Source: Yoonia sp. R2331
GTDB taxonomy: Bacteria > Pseudomonadota > Alphaproteobacteria > Rhodobacterales > Rhodobacteraceae
Reading direction: 5' to 3'
Assembly: GCF_041103235.1 (NCBI RefSeq)
Contig: NZ_JBGCUN010000001.1
Coordinates: 1,054,001-1,118,000 of the forward strand
Length of the DNA: 64,000 bases
Positions 8,610 to 17,364 of the stretch are shown here, piece after piece. Positions within the stretch are counted from its first letter, which is position 1; the number at the start of each line of letters is the position of its first letter. Made by a program: the position numbers and the translations under genes. Below the pieces are notes generated by a model, which searched no databases, had not been told where the DNA came from, and worked only from the letters and a program-made list of their open reading frames with translations.

Positions 8610-9818
8610 ATGACAGAACGATTCACCGGCAGTTTTACCCAGCAAGAACCCATCCCGGAGGAGGCGATCCAAGCCGCGATCTCTGTGATGCAGGGTGGTC
8701 GTTTACATCGGTACAACACAGTTCCGGGCGAGGTGGCGGAAACAGTGTTGCTCGAACAGGAGTTTGCCGCCTCTGTCGGGGCGGCCTATTGCCTTGCTGT
8801 GGCGTCAGGCGGCTATGCCATTGGCACTGCATTGCGCGCCTGCGGTGTACAGCCGGGCGACAAGGTGCTCACCAATGCCTTTACATTGGCACCCGTCCCC
8901 GGCGCGATTGCCGGTGTCGGCGGCGTGCCGGTTTATGTCGGCGTGACAAAGGCCTTGGTCATTGATCTTGATGATCTGGCCGGCAAACTGGAGCAGGCGA
9001 AAGTCCTGCTGCTCAGCCATATGCGCGGCCATCTGTGCGATATGGACGCGCTGATGGCGTTGTGTGACGCGGCGGGCGTCATCGTGATCGAAGATTGCGC
9101 GCATACGATGGGGGCCACCTGGAACGGCAAGCCATCGGGGACCTTTGGGCGTTTTGGTTGTTTTTCCACACAGACCTACAAGCATATCAACTCGGGCGAG
9201 GGCGGGCTGCTGGTGTCAGATGACGCGGATGGCATGGCGCGGGCAACGATGCTGTCGGGTAGCTATATGCTGTATGGCACGCATGCCGCCGGGCCGCCGC
9301 CAGAAGCCTTTGCCACCGCACGCTATGAAACCCCAAATATCTCTGGCCGGATGGACAATCTGCGCGCGGCGATCCTGCGGCCCCAGTTGCGCAATCTTGG
9401 CACGCAAGCCGCGCGGTGGAATGCGCGCTACCGCGTGGTCGAGGCGGGTTTACGTGATGTGCCGGGCCTGACTTTGGTGCCACGCTCCGCGAAAGAAGGC
9501 TTTGTCGCCTCGTCCTTTCAGTTCCTGCTGCTGGAGTGGTCGGACGATGCGATCGCCGAAGTGCAGGCGCGCTGTGCTGCACGCGGGGTAGAGCTGAAGT
9601 GGTTTGGCGGGGCGGAACCTGTGGGCTTTACCAGCCGCTATGACAGTTGGCGTTATGCGCCTTCTGACCGAATGCCAGCCAGCGACAGAATACTGTCAGG
9701 GATCGTTGATATGCGTTTGCCGCTGACCTTTAGTGAAGACGATTGCGCCTTGATCGCGCGGATTATCAGGTCAGAAGTCAGCGCGGTGTATCAGGCGATG
9801 CAGCCGCAGCCAGCCTAA
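8610..9818 (+). CDS. DegT/DnrJ/EryC1/StrS family PLP-dependent aminotransferase
   Basis: The 402-residue product belongs to the DegT/DnrJ/EryC1 aminotransferases, which usually act on nucleotide-linked or free keto-sugars. The PLP-Asp lies in VIVIEDCAHTMGA, and the Schiff-base Lys (about residue 191) is in QTYKHINSGEGG, both well conserved. The N-terminal segment with MQGGRLHRY and the C-terminal small domain are complete. No nucleotide-sugar genes flank it, so the substrate is unknown. Its 3' end overlaps the convergent kinase gene by 41 bases. A LacI-type palindrome and a second dyad lie just upstream. Confidence 0.85.
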   Translation: MTERFTGSFTQQEPIPEEAIQAAISVMQGGRLHRYNTVPGEVAETVLLEQEFAASVGAAYCLAVASGGYAIGTALRACGVQPGDKVLTNAFTLAPVPGAIAGVGGVPVYVGVTKALVIDLDDLAGKLEQAKVLLLSHMRGHLCDMDALMALCDAAGVIVIEDCAHTMGATWNGKPSGTFGRFGCFSTQTYKHINSGEGGLLVSDDADGMARATMLSGSYMLYGTHAAGPPPEAFATARYETPNISGRMDNLRAAILRPQLRNLGTQAARWNARYRVVEAGLRDVPGLTLVPRSAKEGFVASSFQFLLLEWSDDAIAEVQARCAARGVELKWFGGAEPVGFTSRYDSWRYAPSDRMPASDRILSGIVDMRLPLTFSEDDCALIARIIRSEVSAVYQAMQPQPA

Positions 9819-10632
9819 GGTAAAGCGGCACCAGATCGAGATCCTCTGTATCCGGTGTCAAATGGCCGCTACAGGACCACGCCAGTGACAGCGCCCCGCG
9901 CGCCGCCGCCCATTGCAGAATCCGTCGCTGCGGGGTCTGCGTTGCTATTGCCCAGTCTTCTGCCAGCCGCATTGCGCGGGTCTCATCCCGGATGACGTCA
10001 TCGGCACCAAGTGGGTTGCGAAAGGTATTGGACGCCTCAAACGCGGCTTCGCCCATGACACCTTTTGCATCAAACGCGCGGTAGCCGTTTGGCCCCCGTT
10101 TCACGTTGTCGTGGTGATAATCGCCGTGCAACGGCCGCGTAACTTGTTCTGTAGCCAACAACGTCCGCGCCAGTTGCTGGCAGTTCCTGATGTCTGCAAC
10201 CAAGGACGCGGGACAGGACGGGTCAAACGTCATCGCGAAAAGCGCCTCGAACCAGTCGCGCACGCTGCGCAAAGGCCGGTTGACCGATGTGATCGCCGCA
10301 TGCATGGCCTGCGACGTCTGGACAAGATCGTGATCAGCCGTCGCCACATTGCCCGCGCGCACCCGGTCGCCCAGCGTCGGACCATCCAACCATTCCAGCA
10401 ATGCAACCCCGTCACCGTAGGCAAAAACCTGTGCGGCCCCGCTGCCATCAGCGGTGCGCATGACGTCAAAACCGGGTGCCTCATCACGCGGATCGCGCGC
10501 TTCATAAACCTTGAGTGCGGCGTCGCGGCCATCAGGCAGCCTGACGTGCCAGATATCCGCGATTCCTGTCTTGGCGACATGGCGCAGTGGCGTCAGGTGG
10601 TAAAGGCGCGCGACATCCGCAGGAATCTCCAT
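9778..10632 (-). CDS. aminoglycoside/hydroxyurea-type phosphotransferase family protein
   Basis: A 284-residue protein with a choline-kinase/APH fold. It has the Lys of the ATP site in [10 protein letters not shown], the Brenner-type catalytic loop [13 protein letters not shown], and the metal Asp in [12 protein letters not shown]. It resembles the APH(6)/hydroxyurea phosphotransferase family (PF04655). The natural substrate may be a metabolite rather than an antibiotic, and resistance should not be assumed. I chose ATG 10632, closest to the domain start. An upstream ATG at 10704 has AAGGAG touching it with no spacer, which is too close for a good site but leaves the start ambiguous. Confidence 0.75.
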   Translation of the reverse strand: MEIPADVARLYHLTPLRHVAKTGIADIWHVRLPDGRDAALKVYEARDPRDEAPGFDVMRTADGSGAAQVFAYGDGVALLEWLDGPTLGDRVRAGNVATADHDLVQTSQAMHAAITSVNRPLRSVRDWFEALFAMTFDPSCPASLVADIRNCQQLARTLLATEQVTRPLHGDYHHDNVKRGPNGYRAFDAKGVMGEAAFEASNTFRNPLGADDVIRDETRAMRLAEDWAIATQTPQRRILQWAAARGALSLAWSCSGHLTPDTEDLDLVPLYLRLAAAASPDTPR

Positions 10633-10714
10633 GCCGGTTTTGATACGCGGTATTCCGGCCCGTGCAAATCCGGTAAGAGAAATGACTCGACAGGGGCAAG
10701 GCATCTCCTTAAAA

Positions 10715-10728
10715 TGAACAAGCGTTCA
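10715..10728. promoter_or_regulatory. TetR-style operator candidate TGAAC-N4-GTTCA
   Basis: Perfect 5-base inverted arms TGAAC and GTTCA flank AAGC, 18 bases before the isovaleryl-CoA dehydrogenase start. Sites of this form are typical of TetR-family repressors of acyl-CoA catabolism. It is the only dyad in front of the leucine-degradation operon. No TetR gene lies in the window. Confidence 0.45.
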
Positions 10729-10746
10729 ATTAAGTGGAGCCGCCAT

Positions 10747-11910
10747 ATGTTCCTGTCCTCGATGACTTTCGACCTTGGCGAAGAGGTGAACGCCCTGCGA
10801 GATATGGTCCACAATTGGGCGCAGTCCCGTGTCAAACCGATGGCAGCCCAGATTGACGCGGGCAATGTCTTTCCCCCTGAACTTTGGCCGGAAATGGGCG
10901 AATTGGGCCTGTTGGGCGTGACCGTGGACGAGGCTTACGGCGGGGCAGGCATGTCCTATCTGGCTCACACGGTCGCCGTCGAAGAAATCGCGCGCGCAAG
11001 CGCCTCTGTCAGCTTGTCTTACGGCGCACATTCCAACCTGTGCGTGAATCAGATCAAGCTAAATGGGACGGAAGCGCAAAAGCAGACCTATCTGCCGCGA
11101 CTGGTGTCGGGCGAACACATCGGCGCATTGGCGATGTCAGAGGCAGGAGCCGGTTCTGACGTTGTGTCGATGTCGCTGAAGGCCGAAAAGCGCAACGATC
11201 ACTATAGGTTAAATGGCAACAAATACTGGATCACAAATGGACCGGACGCTGACACCTTGGTGGTCTATGCCAAGACCGATCCGGGTGCGGGGTCGCGCGG
11301 GATCACGGCCTTTCTGATCGAAAAGGAAATGACCGGTTTCAGCACCAGCCCTCATTTCGACAAGCTGGGAATGCGCGGGTCGAACACGGCAGAGCTGGTG
11401 TTTGAAGACGTCGAAGTGCCGTTCGACAACGTGCTGGGCGAAGAAGGGCGCGGGGTCGCTGTGCTGATGTCAGGGCTTGATTACGAACGCGTTGTGCTTG
11501 CGGGGATCGGCCTTGGCATCATGGCGGCCTGCCTGGACGAAGTGATGCCCTATCTGGCGAGCCGAAAACAGTTCGGCCAACCCATTGGGAGCTTTCAGCT
11601 CATGCAGGGCAAGATCGCGGATATGTATACCGCGATGAACTCTGCCCGGGCTTACGTTTACGAGGTCGCCAAGGCCTGTGACCGCGGCACCGTTACCCGT
11701 CAGGACGCCGCCGCTTGCTGCCTTTATGCCAGCGAGGAAGCGATGAAACAGGCGCATCAGGCGGTGCAGGCGATGGGGGGTGCCGGATTCCTGAACGACG
11801 CCCCCGTCGCCCGCCTGTTCCGCGACGCCAAGCTGATGGAAATTGGGGCCGGCACCTCTGAAATCCGCCGCATGCTGGTGGGTCGCGAGATGATGGGGGC
11901 GATGGGATGA
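10747..11910 (+). CDS. ivd: isovaleryl-CoA dehydrogenase
   Basis: The 387-residue flavoprotein oxidises isovaleryl-CoA to 3-methylcrotonyl-CoA in leucine breakdown. Acyl-CoA dehydrogenase landmarks are [12 protein letters not shown] (FAD/substrate loop), [12 protein letters not shown], and [17 protein letters not shown] at the C-terminus. Glu at about residue 247 in [12 protein letters not shown] sits at the position of the catalytic base of isovaleryl-CoA dehydrogenases, which distinguishes them from other acyl-CoA dehydrogenases. ATG 10747 has GGAG seven bases upstream; the same frame is open far upstream but has no matching sequence. It heads a tightly packed operon with both methylcrotonyl-CoA carboxylase subunits, HMG-CoA lyase and a hydratase. 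Confidence 0.95.
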   Translation: MFLSSMTFDLGEEVNALRDMVHNWAQSRVKPMAAQIDAGNVFPPELWPEMGELGLLGVTVDEAYGGAGMSYLAHTVAVEEIARASASVSLSYGAHSNLCVNQIKLNGTEAQKQTYLPRLVSGEHIGALAMSEAGAGSDVVSMSLKAEKRNDHYRLNGNKYWITNGPDADTLVVYAKTDPGAGSRGITAFLIEKEMTGFSTSPHFDKLGMRGSNTAELVFEDVEVPFDNVLGEEGRGVAVLMSGLDYERVVLAGIGLGIMAACLDEVMPYLASRKQFGQPIGSFQLMQGKIADMYTAMNSARAYVYEVAKACDRGTVTRQDAAACCLYASEEAMKQAHQAVQAMGGAGFLNDAPVARLFRDAKLMEIGAGTSEIRRMLVGREMMGAMG

Positions 11911-12191
11911 GGTGGCTGCATCTGCCGTTCGCCGGACTGATTTGTCTGGCCGCTGTTCTGGGCTGGCGCACAGGGCAACCGGTGACTGAGACAGAGATCA
12001 TTGACCGTTATGCCGCAAAATATGTTGCGACTTTCGGGGCTGGGGCGCGATTGACAGATTGTGTCGCGACCGCAGGGCACGGCGATGTTCGGCTTGTGGT
12101 GCGGTGCCAGCATTCCGACGGGCGGCAGGCGGTCTATCCGGCAGGCGCGAAGGGGCAGTTGCTTGATATGGCAGGAGGGCCAGAGGCATGA
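11907..12191 (+). CDS. small exported or membrane-anchored protein of unknown function
   Basis: A 94-residue protein inserted between ivd and mccB, with four-base ATGA overlaps at both ends, so it is certainly translated as part of the operon. An N-terminal hydrophobic segment (about residues 4-20, [17 protein letters not shown]) looks like a signal anchor or signal peptide without a clear cleavage site. The rest is a small soluble domain with two cysteines (DCVATAG and VVRCQHSD) that could form a disulfide in the periplasm. I do not recognise the family, and a periplasmic protein has no obvious place in leucine breakdown. Confidence 0.7.
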   Translation: MRWLHLPFAGLICLAAVLGWRTGQPVTETEIIDRYAAKYVATFGAGARLTDCVATAGHGDVRLVVRCQHSDGRQAVYPAGAKGQLLDMAGGPEA

Positions 12192-13744
12192 GTAAAGCCG
12201 CACATCTGGAAGCTCTTGAAATCGTTCGGAAAGCTGCAGACGCGGCAGCCGCTGGCGGCGGAGAAAAATCGCGCGCGCGACATGTCAGTCGGGGCAAGAT
12301 GTTGCCCCGGGACAGGGTGGCGAGCTTGCTGGATCCGGGCAGCGCCTTTCTGGAAATCGGGGCGACGGCGGCGCATGAGATGTATGATGGGGCGGCCCCT
12401 TGCGCGGGCGTGATTGCGGGCGTCGGCCGGGTGGCCGGGCAGCAGGTCATGGTTGTGTGCAATGATGCCACCGTCAAAGGCGGCACCTATTATCCGATGA
12501 CCGTCAAGAAGCACCTCCGCGCGCAAGAGATCGCAGAAAAGTGTTGTTTGCCATGTGTTTATCTGGTCGATTCTGGCGGCGCAAACTTGCCAAATCAGGA
12601 CGAGGTTTTCCCCGACCGCGACCACTTTGGCCGGATTTTCTATAACCAAGCGCAGATGTCCGCCAAGGGCATTCCGCAGATTGCGGTGGTCATGGGCTCT
12701 TGCACGGCAGGCGGGGCCTATGTGCCCGCGATGGCCGATGTCTCGATCATCGTGAAGGATCAGGGCACAATCTTTCTGGCCGGGCCACCGCTGGTCAAAG
12801 CCGCCACCGGCGAAGTGGTCAGCGCAGAGGATTTGGGCGGTGGAGACGTTCACACGCGATTGTCTGGCGTGGCCGATTATCTGGCCGAAGATGACGCTCA
12901 CGCCTTGGCGCTGGCGCGGCAGGCGGTCGCCAGTTGCAGCATAAAGTCGCCTGAAAACAACAGACTGCCGTCCGAACCTCCTGTCATGGACATCGACACA
13001 TTGTTCGACGTGATTCCGGCTGATTTGCGCACACCATATGACATCCGCGAGGTGATCAAGCGCATCGTGGACGGGTCCAGGTTTGATGAATTCAAGGCGC
13101 GGTTCGGGGAAACGCTGGTCACCGGGTTTGCCCGGATCGACGGTTGGCCCTGCGGAATTGTCGCCAACAACGGGGTCCTGTTTTCAGAGGCCGCGCAGAA
13201 GGGCGCGCATTTTGTTGAACTCTGCTCACAACGAAAAATCCCGCTGGTCTTTCTGCAGAACATCACCGGCTTCATGGTCGGACAGAAGTACGAAAATGAA
13301 GGTATCGCGCGGCACGGAGCCAAGATGGTCACGGCCGTCGCAACAACGCAGGTCCCAAAGATCACGATGGTCGTTGGTGGATCCTACGGTGCGGGAAATT
13401 ATGGCATGGCTGGCAGGGCTTACAGCCCGGAGTTCATGTGGTCATGGCCGACCTCACGCACCGCTGTGATGGGCGGAGAACAGGCCGCAGGCGTTTTGGC
13501 AACGGTCAAACGCGACGCAATGGAGCGCGCAGGCAAAGACTGGTCAGAGGCCGATGAAGCAGCCTTCAAACAGCCCACAATTGATATGTTCGCGGAACAA
13601 TCGCATCCGCTTTATGCCAGCGCGCGGCTTTGGGATGACGGCGTGATTGACCCGCGCAAATCGCGCGAAGTGCTGGCGTTGTCGCTTGCGGCGGCGATGA
13701 ACCGCGAAATTGAGGACACCCGTTTCGGCGTGTTCCGGATGTGA
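12188..13744 (+). CDS. mccB: 3-methylcrotonyl-CoA carboxylase, beta (carboxyltransferase) subunit
   Basis: The carboxyltransferase subunit moves CO2 from biotin to 3-methylcrotonyl-CoA, forming 3-methylglutaconyl-CoA. The 518-residue protein shows the two crotonase-type halves of carboxyltransferases. Typical segments are [44 protein letters not shown] and [16 protein letters not shown]. It is slightly shorter than many family members, mainly at the N-terminus. It overlaps the small gene upstream (ATGA) and precedes mccA by 95 bases, the only sizeable gap in this part of the operon. That gap contains an 11-base-period iteron. Confidence 0.95.
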   Translation: MSKAAHLEALEIVRKAADAAAAGGGEKSRARHVSRGKMLPRDRVASLLDPGSAFLEIGATAAHEMYDGAAPCAGVIAGVGRVAGQQVMVVCNDATVKGGTYYPMTVKKHLRAQEIAEKCCLPCVYLVDSGGANLPNQDEVFPDRDHFGRIFYNQAQMSAKGIPQIAVVMGSCTAGGAYVPAMADVSIIVKDQGTIFLAGPPLVKAATGEVVSAEDLGGGDVHTRLSGVADYLAEDDAHALALARQAVASCSIKSPENNRLPSEPPVMDIDTLFDVIPADLRTPYDIREVIKRIVDGSRFDEFKARFGETLVTGFARIDGWPCGIVANNGVLFSEAAQKGAHFVELCSQRKIPLVFLQNITGFMVGQKYENEGIARHGAKMVTAVATTQVPKITMVVGGSYGAGNYGMAGRAYSPEFMWSWPTSRTAVMGGEQAAGVLATVKRDAMERAGKDWSEADEAAFKQPTIDMFAEQSHPLYASARLWDDGVIDPRKSREVLALSLAAAMNREIEDTRFGVFRM

Positions 13745-13750
13745 TCGGGG

Positions 13751-13779
13751 GATGCACATGACATGCACAAACCATACAC
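13751..13779 (-). repeat. triple GTGYATG-type direct repeat, minus strand
   Basis: Read on the minus strand the element is GTGTATG-N4-GTGCATG-N4-GTGCATC, three heptamers with an 11-base period (plus strand: GATGCAC 13751, CATGCAC 13762, CATACAC 13773). Aligned with the array at 995-1023 on the plus strand, 22 of 29 positions agree. It lies in the 95-base gap between mccB and mccA. The format fits OmpR/PhoB-type regulator sites, but no regulator is encoded nearby. Confidence 0.5.
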
Positions 13780-13839
13780 ATTGCGGGCATCCTCAAACCC
13801 TAAGCCACGTTAACCGTGCTGTGGTCAAGGATTGCGCGG

Positions 13840-15765
13840 ATGTTTAACCGTATCTTGATCGCCAACAGGGGCGAGATTGCTTGCCGCGTGATCCGCTCTG
13901 CGCGGAAATTGGGTGTCGAGACGGTGGCCATCTATTCGGATGCCGATGCAACTGCGCAGCATGTGGTTCAAGCGGATTATGCGGTCCGCATCGGGCCTGC
14001 GCCAGTGGCTGACAGTTATCTGCGCGGTGATTTGATCATCGCAGCGGCGTTGGACACCGGGGCAGAGGCGATCCATCCCGGTTATGGTTTTCTGTCCGAG
14101 AATCCCGACTTTGTAGAGGCCGTAGAGGCGGCCGGGCTGGTGTTCATTGGCCCATCTGCCAGCGCGATCCGGGCGATGGGGCTCAAGGACGCCGCCAAAG
14201 ATGTGATGGCGCAGGCTGGCGTGCCGGTGGTGCCGGGGTATCAGGGCGACGATCAGTCACCAGCGGGCTTGGCCGCTGCGGCCGCCGATATCGGCTATCC
14301 GGTGCTCATCAAGGCTGTGGCGGGCGGCGGCGGTAAGGGCATGCGTCTGGTCAACGCGGCCCCAGATTTTGAGGAAAATCTGACCAGCGCCCAGACCGAA
14401 GCGCGCACGGCCTTTGGCAATGACCGGGTCCTGATTGAGAAGTTTGTCCAAAGTCCGCGTCATATTGAGGTGCAGGTCTTTGGCGACGGCACCGACGCAG
14501 TGCATTTGTTCGAGCGTGATTGCTCGCTCCAGCGGCGTCATCAGAAAGTGATTGAAGAGGCGCCCGCACCGGGCATGACTGACGCGGTGCGCGCAGCGAT
14601 GGGGGCGGCGGCGGTCAAGGCAGCGAAGGCGATTGGTTATGCCGGGGCAGGGACGGTTGAGTTCATTGTGGACGGGTCAGACGGGCTGCGCACGGATGGG
14701 TTCTGGTTCATGGAAATGAACACGCGGCTTCAGGTTGAACACCCGGTCACGGAAGCCATCACCGGTGTGGATCTTGTGGCCTGGCAATTGCAGGTGGCCG
14801 CTGGTGGCGGATTGCCCGCGCGCCAGGAAGATCTGGCAATCAACGGTCATGCGTTCGAGGCGCGGCTTTATGCCGAGGATGTGCCCGCGGGTTTCCTGCC
14901 TGCGACCGGGCGGATTGCGCATCTGGCGTTTCCGGCATCGTCGCGGATCGATAGCGGTGTGGTGGCAGGGGATGAGATTTCGCCGTGGTACGACCCGATG
15001 ATTGCCAAGGTTACAACCCATGGCGCGGATCGCGCTGCGGCTTTGCGCCAGCTACAACGGGCCTTGGCAGATACGGAAGTGGCCGGGTTGGTCACCAACA
15101 TCGGCTATCTGCAGCGGTTGGCAGCACATCCGGGCTTTGGCCGCGGTGAGGTGGACACCGGCTTGATCGCCCGCCACCCGGAAATGGCAGCGGCACCTGA
15201 TGCAGGCGGCTGGCGGGCATGTTTTGCGGCCATTGTCGCAGCGGGCTGTGATCAGCCGGGGGCGCATGCGGGTTTTACCCTGTGGCAGCCCATGGCACGG
15301 AGTGTGACGTTGCGGGTTGGTGATCTGGAACTGAACCCGGTTTTGCAGGTCTCAGGCGATGGGATCAGGGTCACGCTGGACGGTGAAGCGCATGATTTCA
15401 CGCGGCGCGGCGCAGACTGGTTTGTTGGCACGCGCCGTTGCCCGCCCGCGCAAGCCCATGGGGCACAGGTTACTGTCTTTGGGGCAGATCCGCTCACCTA
15501 CGACATTCCCGATCCATTGGCGCGCGGTGGCGGGTCAGCAGGGGGAGATGCGGTGCTGGCCCCGATGCCGGGGCTGGTGCAGGCGGTAGCAGTCGCGCCC
15601 GGTGATGTGGTGACAGAAGGGCAGCGGCTGGTGGTTCTCGAAGCAATGAAGATGGAACACGTGCTGCGCAGTCCGCGCGACGGAACTGTGGCAGAGGTCA
15701 ACGCTATAACGGGCGGGCAGGTTGCGGCGGGCGCTCCGCTGGTGACTTTGGAGGTGACGTCATGA
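13840..15765 (+). CDS. mccA: 3-methylcrotonyl-CoA carboxylase, alpha (biotin carboxylase / BCCP) subunit
   Basis: The 641-residue subunit carboxylates its own biotin using ATP and bicarbonate. Domains in order are biotin carboxylase N-terminal domain (FNRILIANRGEIACRVI), ATP-grasp (Gly-rich AVAGGGGKGMR; FMEMNTRLQVEHPVTE), biotin carboxylase C-terminal domain (RLYAEDVPAGFLP), a linker, and a C-terminal biotinyl domain. The biotinylated Lys is about residue 604 in VLEAMKMEH. ATG 13840 has AAGGA with an 8-base spacer. The GST gene starts inside the stop codon. The BirA at 40054 is a candidate to attach the biotin. Confidence 0.96.
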   Translation: MFNRILIANRGEIACRVIRSARKLGVETVAIYSDADATAQHVVQADYAVRIGPAPVADSYLRGDLIIAAALDTGAEAIHPGYGFLSENPDFVEAVEAAGLVFIGPSASAIRAMGLKDAAKDVMAQAGVPVVPGYQGDDQSPAGLAAAAADIGYPVLIKAVAGGGGKGMRLVNAAPDFEENLTSAQTEARTAFGNDRVLIEKFVQSPRHIEVQVFGDGTDAVHLFERDCSLQRRHQKVIEEAPAPGMTDAVRAAMGAAAVKAAKAIGYAGAGTVEFIVDGSDGLRTDGFWFMEMNTRLQVEHPVTEAITGVDLVAWQLQVAAGGGLPARQEDLAINGHAFEARLYAEDVPAGFLPATGRIAHLAFPASSRIDSGVVAGDEISPWYDPMIAKVTTHGADRAAALRQLQRALADTEVAGLVTNIGYLQRLAAHPGFGRGEVDTGLIARHPEMAAAPDAGGWRACFAAIVAAGCDQPGAHAGFTLWQPMARSVTLRVGDLELNPVLQVSGDGIRVTLDGEAHDFTRRGADWFVGTRRCPPAQAHGAQVTVFGADPLTYDIPDPLARGGGSAGGDAVLAPMPGLVQAVAVAPGDVVTEGQRLVVLEAMKMEHVLRSPRDGTVAEVNAITGGQVAAGAPLVTLEVTS

Positions 15766-16412
15766 TCCGGTTGCATCATTGCCCCGGCACCCGATCCATG
15801 CGGGTGCTGTGGTTGCTTTATGAATTGGCGGTGGACTTTGATCTTGAGGTCTATCCATTCGACAAAACGCTGCGGTCAGAGGCCTATCTGAAGCTGAACC
15901 CCGCCGGCCGGGTGCCAGCGCTGGAACTGGACGGTCACATCATCCGCGAAAGTGGGGCAATCCTACAGGTCTTGTGCGAACGGTTTGACCCGCGCGGGCT
16001 GGGGCGGCCTTTGGGGCACAAGGACCACGTGGCCTGGCTGGATTGGATTCACTTCGCCGAGACGATCAGCGCCCATTGCGCGAACCTGACCCAGCAGCAT
16101 CTGATGCTGCGCGAGGATTACATGCGCTCACCCATCATCATGAAGTTGGAGGCCGCACGTCTGGGCAAGACATTGGAGGCGACCGAGGCGCGGCTGGCGG
16201 GCGATTATCTTTTGGGATCGGGGTTTTCGGCGGCGGATGTGGCGGTGGGGCAGGCGGTTTTTATGGCCAAACACTTCGTGCATCTGGACGCGACGCCCAG
16301 GCTCGCGGCATGGTACGCGCGGCTAGCCGAACGCGAGGCGTTTCAGGCGGCATTGCCGGACGGCGACATGCTATATGATCGGGACTTTTATGCACCGTGG
16401 CCGGTAGAATGA
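15762..16412 (+). CDS. glutathione S-transferase family protein
   Basis: A 216-residue GST with an N-terminal thioredoxin-like domain, where NPAGRVPALELDG holds the cis-Pro and ESGAILQVL forms the glutathione gamma-glutamyl site. An all-helical C-terminal domain (about 85-205) follows, including the FSAADVAVGQAV N-capping region. Such proteins conjugate or isomerise electrophiles with glutathione. The start overlaps the mccA stop (ATGA), so it is co-translated with leucine-degradation genes. It may deal with a reactive acyl intermediate, but that is inference. A dispersed GC-rich repeat follows. Confidence 0.85.
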   Translation: MIRLHHCPGTRSMRVLWLLYELAVDFDLEVYPFDKTLRSEAYLKLNPAGRVPALELDGHIIRESGAILQVLCERFDPRGLGRPLGHKDHVAWLDWIHFAETISAHCANLTQQHLMLREDYMRSPIIMKLEAARLGKTLEATEARLAGDYLLGSGFSAADVAVGQAVFMAKHFVHLDATPRLAAWYARLAEREAFQAALPDGDMLYDRDFYAPWPVE

Positions 16413-16422
16413 CGCCGGGTTT

Positions 16423-16480
16423 GGGGGCGCTGCCCCCGTCGCCAAGGCGACTCCCCCGGGATTATTTTGGCCAGAAGAAG
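16423..16480 (+). repeat. dispersed Rhodobacterales intergenic repeat, copy 1
   Basis: About 58 bases starting with GGGGGCGCTGCCCCC, then a short second hairpin (TCGCCAAGGCGA), then a CCCCCGGGAT-type block and a tail ending TTTTGGCCAGAAGAAG. A near-identical element occurs at 24582-24638. It lies between the GST and HMG-CoA lyase genes and its purine-rich tail supplies part of the leader of the next gene. The two hairpins could act as a weak terminator or an RNA-processing signal. Confidence 0.75.
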
Positions 16481-16491
16481 CGGGGAACGCT

Positions 16492-17364
16492 GTGGACTTT
16501 GTGACGTTGCACGAGGTGGGCCCACGGGATGGGTTGCAGAACGAGGCGCGTGTGATCCCGGTGGCCGAAAAGGTCGCTTTGATCGAGGCGTTGGCCGGGG
16601 CCGGGTTGCCAAGGATCGAGGTGGGGTCCTTTGTCAGCCCGAAGTGGGTGCCGCAGATGGCTGGGACAGATGCGGTGATGGCCGCGCTGTCGCCGGGGCC
16701 GGTCTATGAGGTGCTGGTGCCCAACATGCGCGGCTGGCAGGGGTTTCAAGCGGCAAAGCGGCATGGAGAATATGCAATTGCGGTGTTTGTGGCAGCCACC
16801 GAAGGGTTCAGCCGGGCCAATCTGAATTGTTCAGTCGCAGAGAGTTTGGAGCGGGCCGCACCAGTGATTGCGGCGGCACAAGAGGAGGGGGTTGCGGTGC
16901 GGGGCTATGTCTCTTGCGTGACCGATTGCCCATATGAAGGGCAGGTGCCGCCGGGGCAGGTGGCCCAAGTTTTGCACGGCTTGCGTGCGCTAGGCGTAGG
17001 CGAGGTGTCATTGGGGGATACCATTGGCAAGGGCACGCCAGAGCGGGTCGGGCAGATGCTGGATGCGGCGTTGGGCGAGGTGCCAGCGGCAGAGCTGGCC
17101 GGGCATTTCCATGACACCGGCGGGCAGGCACTGCAGAATATCGTGGTGTCACTTGAGAAGGGCTTGCGCAGTTTTGATGCAGCTGCCGGGGGCTTGGGCG
17201 GTTGCCCCTATGCGCCGGGCGCGCCGGGCAATGTTGCGACCGAGGCCGTGGTGGCGATGCTGCATGACGCAGGCTTTGAAACTGGCGTAGATGCTGGGAA
17301 GCTGGGTGACGCGGCCGGGATGGCGCGCGCGATGCGAGGATGCGATGATGCTGGTCAGGGTTGA
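16492..17364 (+). CDS. hydroxymethylglutaryl-CoA lyase
   Basis: HMG-CoA lyase splits 3-hydroxy-3-methylglutaryl-CoA into acetyl-CoA and acetoacetate, the last step of leucine degradation. The 290-residue TIM-barrel protein has VGPRDGLQNE at residues 9-18, GYVSCVTDCPYEG, the HFHDT-type metal site (GHFHDTGGQAL), and the catalytic-loop Cys at about 238 in GGCPYAPGAPGN. The start is GTG 16492, just behind the dispersed repeat whose AGAAG/GGGGAA tail is the best ribosome-binding site. The 3' end overlaps the hydratase gene by about 20 bases. Confidence 0.93.
   Translation: MDFVTLHEVGPRDGLQNEARVIPVAEKVALIEALAGAGLPRIEVGSFVSPKWVPQMAGTDAVMAALSPGPVYEVLVPNMRGWQGFQAAKRHGEYAIAVFVAATEGFSRANLNCSVAESLERAAPVIAAAQEEGVAVRGYVSCVTDCPYEGQVPPGQVAQVLHGLRALGVGEVSLGDTIGKGTPERVGQMLDAALGEVPAAELAGHFHDTGGQALQNIVVSLEKGLRSFDAAAGGLGGCPYAPGAPGNVATEAVVAMLHDAGFETGVDAGKLGDAAGMARAMRGCDDAGQG

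Noticed and set aside
10633-10704. 24-residue N-terminal extension of the phosphotransferase from ATG 10704
   Set aside because: AAGGAG touches the ATG without a spacer and the extension has no domain content. The start remains uncertain, but 10632 is preferred.
9913-10746. Long upstream extension of isovaleryl-CoA dehydrogenase
   Set aside because: The frame stays open for 278 codons, but they are Arg/Val-rich antisense to the kinase gene. The family start and a ribosome-binding site lie at 10747.
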